A stretch of 31,158 nucleotides of DNA from JBIKIW01 sp044361365 (GTDB lineage Bacteria > Patescibacteriota > JACMRA01). How positions within the stretch are numbered: the stretch's first letter is position 1; each line of letters starts with the position of its first letter. Location: NCBI GenBank assembly GCA_044361365.1, contig JBIKIW010000016.1, forward strand, positions 1 to 31,158. The letters are read 5' to 3'. The position numbers and the translations under genes were made by a program. Positions 1-8,189 of this stretch are shown one piece after another. Below the pieces are notes generated by a model. It was not told where the DNA came from, ran no database searches, and worked only from the letters and a program-made list of their open reading frames with translations.

Positions 1-469
1 TGGCTCTTGTGCTACGGGTGTAGAAGATTTTCGAAGATTTTCTCGCTCAATTTCCCAGGGAGGGGTGGTTTTAACTTTTGTTACAGGAACAGTCTGACGA
101 ATGTATTGCTGCTCTGGTGTTAAGTTTTTAGCTCCTTGATCATTTTTAATTAACTTTAATCGAGCCTCTTCCAGATCTTGAATAATAGTTCTTGTTATTT
201 GTTTTTGATCTTCAGTTCGAAATGTACTTCCTAAATCTTTGTTAAATTTTGTAATTTGTTGTTTGATCTCAGCTTCAGTCTTCAAACTCCCATTAACAAA
301 AATAACTGATTCACCGTTTTCGTTTTTCAAATTTGTAGGTCTTGGCTCTTGTGCTACGGGTGTAGAAGATTTTCGAAGATTTTCTCGCTCAATTTCCCAG
401 GGAGGGGTGGTTTTAACTTTTGTTACAGGAACAGTCTGACGAATGTATTGCTGCTCTGGTGTTAAGTTT
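1..469. repeat. Perfect 127-bp direct repeat (1-127 and 343-469), 342-bp period
   Basis: Positions 1-127 and 343-469 are identical base for base; they diverge at 128/470, and the left limit is the window edge. The offset of 342 nt is exactly 114 codons, so this is an in-frame repeat inside the large CDS. The repeated part encodes about 42 residues including TPPWEIERENLRK. The intervening 72 residues (128-342) form a more folded-looking segment. The true number of 114-residue units cannot be seen because the window ends inside a copy. Confidence 0.95.
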
Positions 470-3267
470 GTAGTTGGTAAAATTGGATTTACATCTGACT
501 GTCCAGCGGAGGCAACCAACACTTCATTTTTGTTAAATTTAGTACTAGCAATATTTTGTGTAACAGATTTTTGAGTATTTTTTTCTACTGGATAGACTTT
601 GGTTGCAGTTTCTATTTTTCTAGGAATTGGCTTAGGTTCTGGATCTTCATAAGCTGCTTTTTGAGGTTCGACTTGCCTTGGTTTTATGGCTTGCTCTATT
701 CTCTGAGCTTTTCTTTCAGGTGTGTCGTTGTCTGTTTTGTAAGAGGTTTCTTGGCGTTTTGGAGTTGCAACCACTTTTTGAATTGGCTTTACTTCATCCG
801 ATTCAACTTGAGCTGCAATTTGTTCTGGAATATTTCGGTTAAAATTACTTGCCTGATCTTCAATTGAAGTATTTTTTACAATAACTGGTTGAGGTTTTGG
901 AGCTGGTTTAGAATCACTGTTATCATTCCAACTTGGATTAGGTTTTGATTCAACAACTGGAGTTTTTCTATTATCATTATCTGAATTATAAGAGGGTGCT
1001 TGACTTCGAGGTTCTTTCGGAGGTGTGTCTGCAGATTTTTCAACTTGGCGTCTTGGTGTTGGATCTTCTTCATTTCCAGTAGACTGTCTTTCAGCTTGTT
1101 TTCTAGTTTCGTATCCACTAGGTCTTGGTTCACTTTTTGGCTCTGGAGCTGATTGGACTTCTGCTTCTGGCTCTGGAACTGGGTTTGAAGCTACTTCTGA
1201 AGATTCTCCGCCTCTCTCCTCTTCATCTACTTCATGCATCAAATAACTTTGTGTAATTCTAGCGTTAGGGTTACCAACTTCAGTAAACAAGGCAGTTTTT
1301 CCATCAGGACTAACACCCTGGTACATTACAAGATTACCGTTGATATTTAATATTTCTCCAGAAGATCCCTTGTTAAGGTAAAATCCACCAAAGCCAAAAG
1401 TATCCCCGATTTTAGTACCGTTTCCAGCTAATCCAAAATCCTCACCCTTAACAGACAAAACACCATTAGAAATGCTCAATTGGTTTGAATTTAGAGAAAC
1501 ACTGGGAGCTTTGGCTGAAATTTCTTGTAAAACAGTGTCTGGTAATTTTCCGCCAGCATAATTTTCAGGATTGCTGGTTATGACCTGATATTCACCAAAT
1601 CTAATTGTCTGCTGACCAGGTTTTGCCAACTGCTCGGTGCTGTGACCCGTGGTAATTTTATCTCCATTTTGTAAATTAAACTCAGTAGAAGTGTTTCCCC
1701 TGATTAAATTGAAACTTGCTCCGATATTTCCTCCTAAAAGGGATTGATCTGCTAAACTTCCTGCTTGCATTGCGGCTTGTCCTGCAAAATTCATTATTCT
1801 TCCCTGTACAAACATCGAACCTGCATTGAATGCTACGGATTTCATTTTTCTTTCCCAAGTGGTATCTAAATTACTCCAAAGGTTAGAATTTTGACTCCAA
1901 TTTGCAACATAATTTTCTAATTCTTGATCTGTAGGATTGTAGCCTTCAGCTTCCGCAGCTCCTTGAGCCAAAGCCATGATACCTTCAGTGGTAGTAGCTG
2001 AGATTTCTTTGGATTTACTAGCAAAATAACCTTCAGCAATTTCTAAGGCCTTTTGATAAGTTCCAGCCTCTACACTAACCCTCGAGCCAGTTGCAAGTGT
2101 TCCAGAAGCGATAAAATCTCCAATAAGAGCTTTTGGTAAATTTCTCCAATTATACTTATCTCTTTGTTTATCTACGGACTCATCTAAACCTTTGAGTAGC
2201 AAACCTCTTACGTATCCTTCTTTTTGATTTTCTGGGATTTGCGGATTGTTTATTACAGATTGAATTAAATTTACTAGACTTTTTTCTCCATCTTGTGCCA
2301 TTCCTCCAGCAGATAAAAGTGTTGGAGCAAACCAAGGCAAACCTGCTGTAATTGGTGTAAATACAGACCTTTGGACAAGTGAAGTTAAACCTTTAAATAA
2401 ACCTCTAGGGCTAAATTTCCAATTTCCTTCTTTATCTTTGTAAATAGGTGCATAAAACCCTCTTAAATCCCCTGCAGTTTCGGTAAGACCCGTTCCTTCA
2501 GCCCCTTCGACTTGTGTTTTTTGAAGAGTTTCTACGGATTTATCTAATCTACCTGCTTTTCTAGCAAAATCAAGCAACTTGTGCTGACCTTTTACATGTT
2601 CAAAACCTTTTTTAAATGTCTCTAAAGCTCTACTTAGTGCGACAAAACTTTCTAAATTTTGATTTCCTCCAGCTGAATATTGTTCGAGTTCTTTTTTTAA
2701 TACATCTCTAGTCCAAGCACCTCCCATCTGAGTCAAACCTTTCAAAAAAGTATCATCAGTAATAGCTTTTGCACAAAGATTATAAAAAGATGATTTTATT
2801 AAAGCTTGTTTTTGCTCTTCAGTTTCACAACTAATAATAGCTTCTATACCTGATAAATTACGATTTTCGGTTTGTAAGCTAGTTACACTAGAATCTGCTT
2901 TAATAGCCTCCTTCCAAACAGCTGTAACATCCCTACCCGAAACCAAATTTTTATTTTGAATATTAAATCTATCATTAATAAATCTCTGAGCCCAGCCACC
3001 AAATCTTCGTGCCATGTTGCCTGCTTTTGCAAGATGATCCTTACCTTCAGTTCCTTCTGACAAATTTATACTAAAAGTACCTGTAAGAGTGTTGGCAATA
3101 GCATCAATACTATCAGGTTGAGTGATGGCTTTTATGGTTTCATTGGATTGAAGTTTTTCCTCACTAAGTTCTTCTACAGCTGTTCTGTTAAAGGGGACAA
3201 TCTGGCTTACACCTTTGATTCTTCTAGTTTGATTTTCTTCACCTTTAGGCAATGTTAAAGTTTCCAT
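1..3267 (-). CDS. Large repeat-containing protein with proline-rich tail, C-terminus off the window
   Basis: An open frame of 1089 codons starts at ATG 3267 and runs without a stop through position 1, so the C-terminus is missing. The first ~670 residues look like a soluble, Ala/Gly/Ser-containing protein with no clear membrane segment or signal peptide. From about residue 670 (near position 1260) it becomes a charged, proline-rich, probably disordered tail with many PEP, KP and TP(K/R)R pieces. Near the left edge a 114-residue unit begins to repeat in frame, starting NLTPEQQYIRQTVPVTKVK; see the separate repeat entry. It lies 5 nt downstream of the 142-aa gene at 3273-3701 and shares its promoter. 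I recognise no family. The reading frame is certain because the start, the codon phase at position 1 and the 342-nt repeat spacing all agree. Function is unknown; a surface or scaffold role is only a guess. Confidence 0.8.
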   Translation of the reverse strand, partial: METLTLPKGEENQTRRIKGVSQIVPFNRTAVEELSEEKLQSNETIKAITQPDSIDAIANTLTGTFSINLSEGTEGKDHLAKAGNMARRFGGWAQRFINDRFNIQNKNLVSGRDVTAVWKEAIKADSSVTSLQTENRNLSGIEAIISCETEEQKQALIKSSFYNLCAKAITDDTFLKGLTQMGGAWTRDVLKKELEQYSAGGNQNLESFVALSRALETFKKGFEHVKGQHKLLDFARKAGRLDKSVETLQKTQVEGAEGTGLTETAGDLRGFYAPIYKDKEGNWKFSPRGLFKGLTSLVQRSVFTPITAGLPWFAPTLLSAGGMAQDGEKSLVNLIQSVINNPQIPENQKEGYVRGLLLKGLDESVDKQRDKYNWRNLPKALIGDFIASGTLATGSRVSVEAGTYQKALEIAEGYFASKSKEISATTTEGIMALAQGAAEAEGYNPTDQELENYVANWSQNSNLWSNLDTTWERKMKSVAFNAGSMFVQGRIMNFAGQAAMQAGSLADQSLLGGNIGASFNLIRGNTSTEFNLQNGDKITTGHSTEQLAKPGQQTIRFGEYQVITSNPENYAGGKLPDTVLQEISAKAPSVSLNSNQLSISNGVLSVKGEDFGLAGNGTKIGDTFGFGGFYLNKGSSGEILNINGNLVMYQGVSPDGKTALFTEVGNPNARITQSYLMHEVDEEERGGESSEVASNPVPEPEAEVQSAPEPKSEPRPSGYETRKQAERQSTGNEEDPTPRRQVEKSADTPPKEPRSQAPSYNSDNDNRKTPVVESKPNPSWNDNSDSKPAPKPQPVIVKNTSIEDQASNFNRNIPEQIAAQVESDEVKPIQKVVATPKRQETSYKTDNDTPERKAQRIEQAIKPRQVEPQKAAYEDPEPKPIPRKIETATKVYPVEKNTQKSVTQNIASTKFNKNEVLVASAGQSDVNPILPTTNLTPEQQYIRQTVPVTKVKTTPPWEIERENLRKSSTPVAQEPRPTNLKNENGESVIFVNGSLKTEAEIKQQITKFNKDLGSTFRTEDQKQITRTIIQDLEEARLKLIKNDQGAKNLTPEQQYIRQTVPVTKVKTTPPWEIERENLRKSSTPVAQEP

Positions 3268-3272
3268 ATAAA

Positions 3273-3701
3273 TTAGTTAGTTATAGTGCTTAAAGTTTCT
3301 ACCACTCCGACATATGCAACTTCTGGTTCAACTTTGAGTCGATATGCTAGTTTTGCATAACCAAAAGCCAAGCCTGTGATAAAGTGGTTGTTGTATTTGG
3401 GTTCAGCCAGTAAGTCAATTAGGATATTCATTTTTTCGCTTTGATCTTGATCTTTTTTGATTAAGTTTTTATCAGTTTCAGATAAGGAATTTTCCATATT
3501 TTCGATAGCATTTGCAAAAATATAATCTCCAAATTGCTGAGAACTTTCCATTCTTCCAGTTTTCTTAATCAAGTCTTTGACCATATTTTGATACAAATCC
3601 TCCAGATTCAAAGCATATTCTATTTTTTGCTCACCACTTGCATTTTTCCTCCTCTCCACATACTCCAAAAATCGCTTTTTTTGGTCGTCAGTTAATTGCA
3701 T
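3273..3701 (-). CDS. Small helical protein of unknown function, partner of the large repeat protein
   Basis: Encodes 142 aa from ATG 3701. A longer frame reaching 3758 is unlikely because the promoter at 3742-3770 would start transcription near 3735, downstream of that codon. The protein is charged and mostly helical (start MQLTDDQKKRFLEYVERRK), with no membrane segment, signal peptide or catalytic motif I can recognise. The gene ends 5 nt before the start of the 1089-codon gene, so the two are almost certainly co-transcribed and may act together. No Shine-Dalgarno sequence precedes it; the leader is A/T-rich. No family assigned. Confidence 0.75.
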   Translation of the reverse strand: MQLTDDQKKRFLEYVERRKNASGEQKIEYALNLEDLYQNMVKDLIKKTGRMESSQQFGDYIFANAIENMENSLSETDKNLIKKDQDQSEKMNILIDLLAEPKYNNHFITGLAFGYAKLAYRLKVEPEVAYVGVVETLSTITN

Positions 3702-3741
3702 ATTAAGTTGTAATGTTAAATTTTTGTTAATTATGAAACAA

Positions 3742-3770
3742 ATAATAGCACAATACAAACTTATTGTAAA
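3742..3770 (-). promoter_or_regulatory. sigma70-type promoter for the 3701-1 operon
   Basis: On the minus strand TTTACA (3770-3765) is followed after 17 nt by TATTAT (3747-3742). Predicted transcription start is near 3735, giving a ~34-nt leader before ATG 3701. Confidence 0.65.
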
Positions 3771-3797
3771 GCAATATAAACCCTGTTGATAAAGGTC

Positions 3798-3822
3798 AAA
3801 AAACTCTTTTTTATGAGGTTTT
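3798..3822 (-). terminator. Possible terminator of the isoprenoid operon
   Basis: On the minus strand the sequence from the stop codon reads as an A-rich/CTC arm, a short A-rich loop and GAG followed by six T, i.e. a stem of about 7 bp with one bulge and a T-tract. The stem is weak and AT-rich, and includes the stop codon of the diphosphate synthase gene. Confidence 0.4.
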
Positions 3823-4903
3823 AACTATTTCTACTTATCAAAAAATCAGACAACTCCAATAAAGTTTTTAGATTTTCAGAAGAGTTTACTTTCAAACTGG
3901 AAAGGCTTTTTTTAGACTCATTTTTTAGCTTATCAATTATTTGCTCCATTTTTTTATCAATCCCATTTTCTTTTACCTTCTCTTTAAACCATTCCAAGTC
4001 TGCAAAGCTAATTGTTTTAGTCTCAATTTTCTCATCTAATTCAGCTTTTTCAACCTTGTTTAACTTTTGATAAGTCTCCACAAAGAGCAAAGTTTTTTTA
4101 CCCTCCCTCAGATCTGCTAAAACAGATTTACCCGTCATAGACTCATCTCCAAACATTCCCAAAAGATCATCAGCAAGCTGAAAAGCGACACCTAATTTTT
4201 TGCCAGCCTCAGAAAGCTTTTTGATTTCGCCTTTTTTAGCTCCCGCAAGAGTCGCTCCAAGTAAAAGCGGTTTTTCTACTGAATACCTACCAGATTTGTA
4301 GTCCAAGGTGTTTAAAATTGACTTAGAGGTAATTTGATTTATATCAGCAATTCCAAGTCCCAAAGTGTCATCGATTTGCCCATAACAAACCTCTAGCTGC
4401 ATTTGCCAAAAAAGTGGTGAAATTTTCTGATAATATTTTTTGGAAACCTTATTAAAAACTGAATTAGAAAGGGCAAAAGCCATATCACCAGCCAAAATAG
4501 CAGTACTTCGAGCCAACGAAATTCGCCTCTCACGGCTTAAACCCTCGGGCAAATTTTGCAAATACAAACTTTCGATTGTAGGCAAACCTCTACGAGTCGT
4601 AGCTTCGTCCATAATATCATCATGAATCAGGCAAAATGTCTGAAATACCTCAAGGCTACAACCAAGTGTAAAAACTTCTTCAAACCTCTCAGGATCTTTA
4701 TCGGCATACAAATTGTAAGCTAAAAAAGCTAAAAAAGCTCGAAGCCTTTTGCCGTTATGTAAGGTCATTTTTTCAACTGCTTGTAATAGCTCATAGCTGT
4801 TAGAATTAGCTTGCTGGCTGTTTTTTAGCTCGTTTTGAAAATAAACTTTTAGCTTGGCTTTAAGCTCTGTTTTAAAAGTTTCGAGAGTTTGTTGGAAGGT
4901 CAT
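3821..4903 (-). CDS. Trans-isoprenyl diphosphate synthase (polyprenyl synthetase)
   Basis: A 360-aa all-helical prenyl chain elongase that condenses isopentenyl diphosphate with an allylic diphosphate; geranylgeranyl or longer products are possible. The first aspartate-rich motif is HDDIMDEATTRRG (D95, D96, D99) and the second is QLADDLLGMFGDE (D245, D246). The conserved GKRLR segment is at 51-55, with Ala where Pro is usual. I chose ATG 4903, which begins right after the stop of the upstream prenyltransferase; an in-frame TTG at 4918 would overlap it. The gene is last in a three-gene operon with a UbiA-family prenyltransferase, so its product probably feeds that enzyme. Product chain length cannot be read reliably from sequence. 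Family assignment is secure, exact product is not. Confidence 0.9.
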   Translation of the reverse strand: MTFQQTLETFKTELKAKLKVYFQNELKNSQQANSNSYELLQAVEKMTLHNGKRLRAFLAFLAYNLYADKDPERFEEVFTLGCSLEVFQTFCLIHDDIMDEATTRRGLPTIESLYLQNLPEGLSRERRISLARSTAILAGDMAFALSNSVFNKVSKKYYQKISPLFWQMQLEVCYGQIDDTLGLGIADINQITSKSILNTLDYKSGRYSVEKPLLLGATLAGAKKGEIKKLSEAGKKLGVAFQLADDLLGMFGDESMTGKSVLADLREGKKTLLFVETYQKLNKVEKAELDEKIETKTISFADLEWFKEKVKENGIDKKMEQIIDKLKNESKKSLSSLKVNSSENLKTLLELSDFLISRNS

Positions 4904-4904
4904 A

Positions 4905-5741
4905 CTAAAAGATAACAATGCTTAAAAAAGATATGGTCAAAATAATCACATTTGAATAGTAAAATAAAGTAAAAAATTTAGCTTTGAAAAAAAACAATGG
5001 CAACAAACACAAAACAAAACACAAAACAAAACCTATTTTTAAGCTGGGATAAGTTGTAGTAAAAAAACACACCAAATAGATCAAACTGGCTGATACAGAA
5101 GAAAGTTTTTTACCCAAAAAGTGAATCAGATTGTGATCTCCAGATGCCTTATCAACTTCGTAGTCCGATATAAAAGCCTGAAAAGCAATTGCTATAATTA
5201 CTCCACAAAAAGCTATCAAGTTTGTTGAGGCTTTATTGATAAAATCTAGTAGATTCCCACCATAGCTAAAACCAATCAAAATCAAAGCTAGTGTACCTAC
5301 AAGATTGCTTAAAATTTCTACACCCAAAACAGACTTGAATCGAAAAGGCTTAAAAGAATAGCTATAACTAATAAAAATAGTTGTGACTGTTGCCCAAAAC
5401 ATTAGCCAGTTTTGATAATACAAAGGTGGTATCAAAAGTAATCCAGAAAATATAATTGCTAGCCAAATTACAATTTTATGGTATTTTTTATCCAAAACAT
5501 TTCCACTCCAGCCACTTTTTTTGCGAGGATTTTTTAGGTCGTAAGGGTAGTCAGCAACATCATTAAGTCCGTTACAAATTATCCCAGCTGGAAAGGTGAG
5601 CAAAAGTAGATGTATGATTTTGTCAGCACCAAATTGAACCCCTGCATAATTTAGACTAGAGACAAAAATTCCACTAAAAACAATCCAACCAACTGGGCGA
5701 CTGGTAATTACAAGTTGCTTTAAAACTTCCCAGAGTTTCAT
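4905..5741 (-). CDS. UbiA-family prenyltransferase, lycopene-elongase-like
   Basis: A 278-aa polytopic membrane protein with about eight or nine hydrophobic segments. The first Mg-diphosphate motif is NDVADYPYDLKNPRK (from N60), the second is SDYEVDKASGD (from S192), and a YSYSFKPFRFKS loop follows the first. The SRPVGW start of helix 1 (S14-W19) and the NxxDYxxDLxNPRK form are typical of the UbiA branch holding bacterioruberin-type lycopene elongases (LyeJ, CrtEb); other UbiA branches such as menaquinone or ubiquinone enzymes usually differ here. That sub-family call is from remembered motif patterns, not a search. ATG 5741 overlaps the upstream stop codon (ATGA), so translation is probably coupled, and the diphosphate synthase follows at once. 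No phytoene synthase or desaturase is in the window. The alternative is a prenyltransferase for another lipid or quinone. Confidence 0.8.
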   Translation of the reverse strand: MKLWEVLKQLVITSRPVGWIVFSGIFVSSLNYAGVQFGADKIIHLLLLTFPAGIICNGLNDVADYPYDLKNPRKKSGWSGNVLDKKYHKIVIWLAIIFSGLLLIPPLYYQNWLMFWATVTTIFISYSYSFKPFRFKSVLGVEILSNLVGTLALILIGFSYGGNLLDFINKASTNLIAFCGVIIAIAFQAFISDYEVDKASGDHNLIHFLGKKLSSVSASLIYLVCFFTTTYPSLKIGFVLCFVLCLLPLFFFKAKFFTLFYYSNVIILTISFLSIVIF

Positions 5742-6397
5742 AAATAACCCATCGCCTTGGATTCTTCCATTTCAGCAGCAATCCTTTCGATTTCTAAATT
5801 AACAGCTTCTAATTTTTGATTATAGGTTTCGTACAGCTTAGGGTTGGTAGTTTTGATTTTTTCTAAATCTGGATTGCTTATTTTTATAAATCCGTGGTGA
5901 TTTTTACGAACCATTCCATCAAATAGAGTCTCATGTGTTACATTAAAGTAATCAGTTCTAGCATTGGCTAACTCTGGCATAAGGTCTCTAATCTCTAGTG
6001 AAGTAAAATTTACCATACCATACTCACCCACCCCCATCGTTTCTGCTACAAATTCTTTACACAGTAAAAACATACTATCATCCTCATGGTCAGTAAAAAC
6101 ATGATATAAGAGTTTATCCATCTCACCAACTTTGTTAGAAATTGTGTGACCTATTGTTAAAAAATTAACTTCACTATTTTCGAAACGGTATTTTGGATCT
6201 AAAAGAGCAACTGCCGAAATTTGTTTATGGTTATCTTCTAGCCAGTAAATATTACCGTCCTGATCTCCTAAGGTTTTTAGATATACTCTTTCTCGCGAAC
6301 AAAAAATTGAACTGTAATAGTTTATCATCTTATGAAGTTGGCTGATTAAACTGCTTTGACTTCTAGGTGAGAGCTTAGTGAAACACTTGTTAGCCAT
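5738..6397 (-). CDS. Hypothetical protein, first gene of the isoprenoid operon
   Basis: A 219-aa soluble protein starting MANKCFTKLSPRSQ. It has no signal peptide or membrane segment. The middle (roughly 50-120) alternates strands and helices in a way that could fit an acyltransferase-like (GNAT) fold, for example IYWLEDNHKQISAVALLDP, but no clear acetyl-CoA loop is seen, so I make no functional call. The last ~45 residues are a Glu/Lys-rich helix. Its TGA stop overlaps the ATG of the UbiA-family gene by 4 nt, so it is translationally coupled to the prenyltransferase and is likely to work in or with the same pathway. A plausible promoter lies at 6446-6474. Confidence 0.7.
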   Translation of the reverse strand: MANKCFTKLSPRSQSSLISQLHKMINYYSSIFCSRERVYLKTLGDQDGNIYWLEDNHKQISAVALLDPKYRFENSEVNFLTIGHTISNKVGEMDKLLYHVFTDHEDDSMFLLCKEFVAETMGVGEYGMVNFTSLEIRDLMPELANARTDYFNVTHETLFDGMVRKNHHGFIKISNPDLEKIKTTNPKLYETYNQKLEAVNLEIERIAAEMEESKAMGYL

Positions 6398-6445
6398 ATC
6401 TTTAAAGTAAAATAAATCGAGTTAAAGTCGAGTTAATAATAAACC

Positions 6446-6474
6446 GTAGTAGCCTATACTATGCGATTTGTCAA
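6446..6474 (-). promoter_or_regulatory. Candidate promoter for the isoprenoid operon
   Basis: On the minus strand TTGACA (6474-6469) is followed after 17 nt by TACTAC (6451-6446). The -35 is perfect and the -10 poor. It lies in the 106-nt divergent gap, and the predicted leader is about 40 nt. Confidence 0.4.
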
Positions 6475-6503
6475 GACATGCTTTAAAGTTTTAATTTGAG
6501 TAT

Positions 6504-8180
6504 ATGCATTTTATGCAAGGCTATTTTAGGTCATTTTTTAAACTTCGACTTTTGCTAAATAAAATACCTCTTTTTTATCTCATTTTAGTGCTTGCTACAA
6601 TTTTGAGGTTGCTGGGTTTCCCAAATATTCCACCAGGTTTAAACCAAGACGAAGCTGCTAATGGATACGAGGCTTTTTCATTACTAAACAGCGGTGCAGA
6701 TAGGTGGGGGAACAGGTGGCCAGTATATTTTGTAGGATGGGGAAGTGGGCAAAATGTTTTGTTGGCTTATTTACAAATTCCTTTTATTGCGACTTTTGGA
6801 CTAAATAGTTTTGCACTTAGATTGCCGCTAGTTATTTTAGGTATTTTGACTGTTATTTTAACTTACCTATTGGCTAAAAAGATCTGGAATCAAAAAACAG
6901 CTTTATTATCATCTTTAATGCTCTCAGTTTTACCTTGGCACGTAATGACAAGTCGATGGGCTTTGGAAAGTAACGTATTACCTTTTACAGCTACTTTAGG
7001 TTTATATACTCTTGTTTTGGCACTTGATTTTAGCAACAAAGAGAAGCTTTATTGGTGGCAAAAAATTATTGTTATCCTGAGTTTGTTTCCTTTTGCTTTA
7101 TCTTTTTACGCCTATGGTCTAAGTATTCTGCCAATTGCTATTTTTATCCCAATCATTGCTTGGATTTTTAGAAAACAAATTTATAAACACTTGAGATTGT
7201 GGCTTGCTTCAGCAATAGTAATGTTTATTAGTAGCCTTCCTTTTTTGCTTTTCATTATAAAAAATAACTTTCTTCACCGAGATTTTGGTTTTGAAAAATT
7301 TCTACCATTCTCAATCAACCTTTTAGAAGCCAACAGACTAAGCCAAATTAACGATAGCTTTGTCATGACTTTGGGGACAAATGCTTTTTTTGTGGTTTCC
7401 GGGTTTCCAGATTTTTTGGTTTGGAATAACGATCCATCTTTTTTACCCCTAGCTTTTATCGCCTTTCCTTTTAGTATTTTAGGGATATATTTTATTTGGC
7501 AAAATTATCTAAAAAATCGAAATTTAAAAATTCCTTACAGTTCAATCTTACTAGCCTGGTTGTTAGCTTTTATACCGATTTTGTTTTTTGTGCCAGTAAA
7601 TGCCAATAGAACAAACAGCCTATTTATCCCAATAATAATGATTAGTTCATTTGGAATTTTGGAAATTGGAAAACACATAGCGGATCAAAAGCTGGCTAAG
7701 TTTGTGGTTTGGGGTAGTGTTTCTTGGCTGCTAATCTATGCTTTAATTTTTCAAGGAAGTTATCATATTTTATACAACAAAATTGCAGTAGAAAATTTTA
7801 ACAACAACTACGATACTGCTATTTTAAAAGCTCAAGAAATTGCTGGAAATGAAGAAAAAATATACCTTACCAAAGAGGTACAAATTAACTATGTTTTCCC
7901 TCTTTTGGTCTATAAAGTTAAACCAGAAGATTTTCGAAAAGATTCAAAATACGAAGTTGTAAAAGGTGATTACAATGTTCATTATTGGCAGAATTTTTAC
8001 TTTGACAAAGAAAGCTTAAATTTAAAAACTAATGAGTCTTGGCTGGCAATTGTAAAACCTTGTAAAACCAATTGGTGCGATAAATACAAAACTCTTTATC
8101 GTGATGAAAAGTGCTATAAGAATCAAGAATTATGGTCGAGCGATGTATTTACAATTTACCGCTGTTATCCAAAAAATTAG
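6504..8180 (+). CDS. GT-C family membrane glycosyltransferase (PMT/ArnT-like)
   Basis: A 558-aa integral membrane protein that likely transfers a sugar from a polyprenyl-phosphate donor to an acceptor on the outer face of the membrane. The first extracytoplasmic loop has GLNQDEAANGYEAF, the acidic motif typical of GT-C enzymes, followed by a long loop with WGNRWPVYFVGWGSG. Eleven or so hydrophobic segments follow, e.g. ILGILTVILTYLLAKKIW and LLAWLLAFIPILFFVPV. The C-terminal ~140 residues form a soluble extracytoplasmic domain with four Cys near the end. Start is ATG 6504; ATG 6513 is a possible alternative, and neither has a ribosome-binding site. It is divergent from the isoprenoid operon and could depend on a polyprenyl carrier made there (inference). 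Family is clear, sugar and acceptor are unknown. Confidence 0.85.
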   Translation: MHFMQGYFRSFFKLRLLLNKIPLFYLILVLATILRLLGFPNIPPGLNQDEAANGYEAFSLLNSGADRWGNRWPVYFVGWGSGQNVLLAYLQIPFIATFGLNSFALRLPLVILGILTVILTYLLAKKIWNQKTALLSSLMLSVLPWHVMTSRWALESNVLPFTATLGLYTLVLALDFSNKEKLYWWQKIIVILSLFPFALSFYAYGLSILPIAIFIPIIAWIFRKQIYKHLRLWLASAIVMFISSLPFLLFIIKNNFLHRDFGFEKFLPFSINLLEANRLSQINDSFVMTLGTNAFFVVSGFPDFLVWNNDPSFLPLAFIAFPFSILGIYFIWQNYLKNRNLKIPYSSILLAWLLAFIPILFFVPVNANRTNSLFIPIIMISSFGILEIGKHIADQKLAKFVVWGSVSWLLIYALIFQGSYHILYNKIAVENFNNNYDTAILKAQEIAGNEEKIYLTKEVQINYVFPLLVYKVKPEDFRKDSKYEVVKGDYNVHYWQNFYFDKESLNLKTNESWLAIVKPCKTNWCDKYKTLYRDEKCYKNQELWSSDVFTIYRCYPKN

Positions 8181-8189
8181 CTTAGATTA

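Noticed and set aside
239..1246. Short plus- and minus-strand ORFs within 239-1246
   Set aside because: They lie in other frames of the large minus-strand gene, are low-complexity (Phe/Ser-, Gln/Leu-rich) and have no own promoter or family pattern.
4904..4918. TTG start at 4918 for the diphosphate synthase (and likewise TTG starts at 9651, 20637, 28291)
   Set aside because: Each would overlap the upstream gene or add residues without family support; an ATG lies right downstream and gives the standard N-terminus.
5738..5741. Recoding of UGA as glycine (as in Gracilibacteria/Absconditabacteria)
   Set aside because: UGA ends the 219-aa gene in an ATGA overlap and all long genes are open under the standard code without internal UGA.
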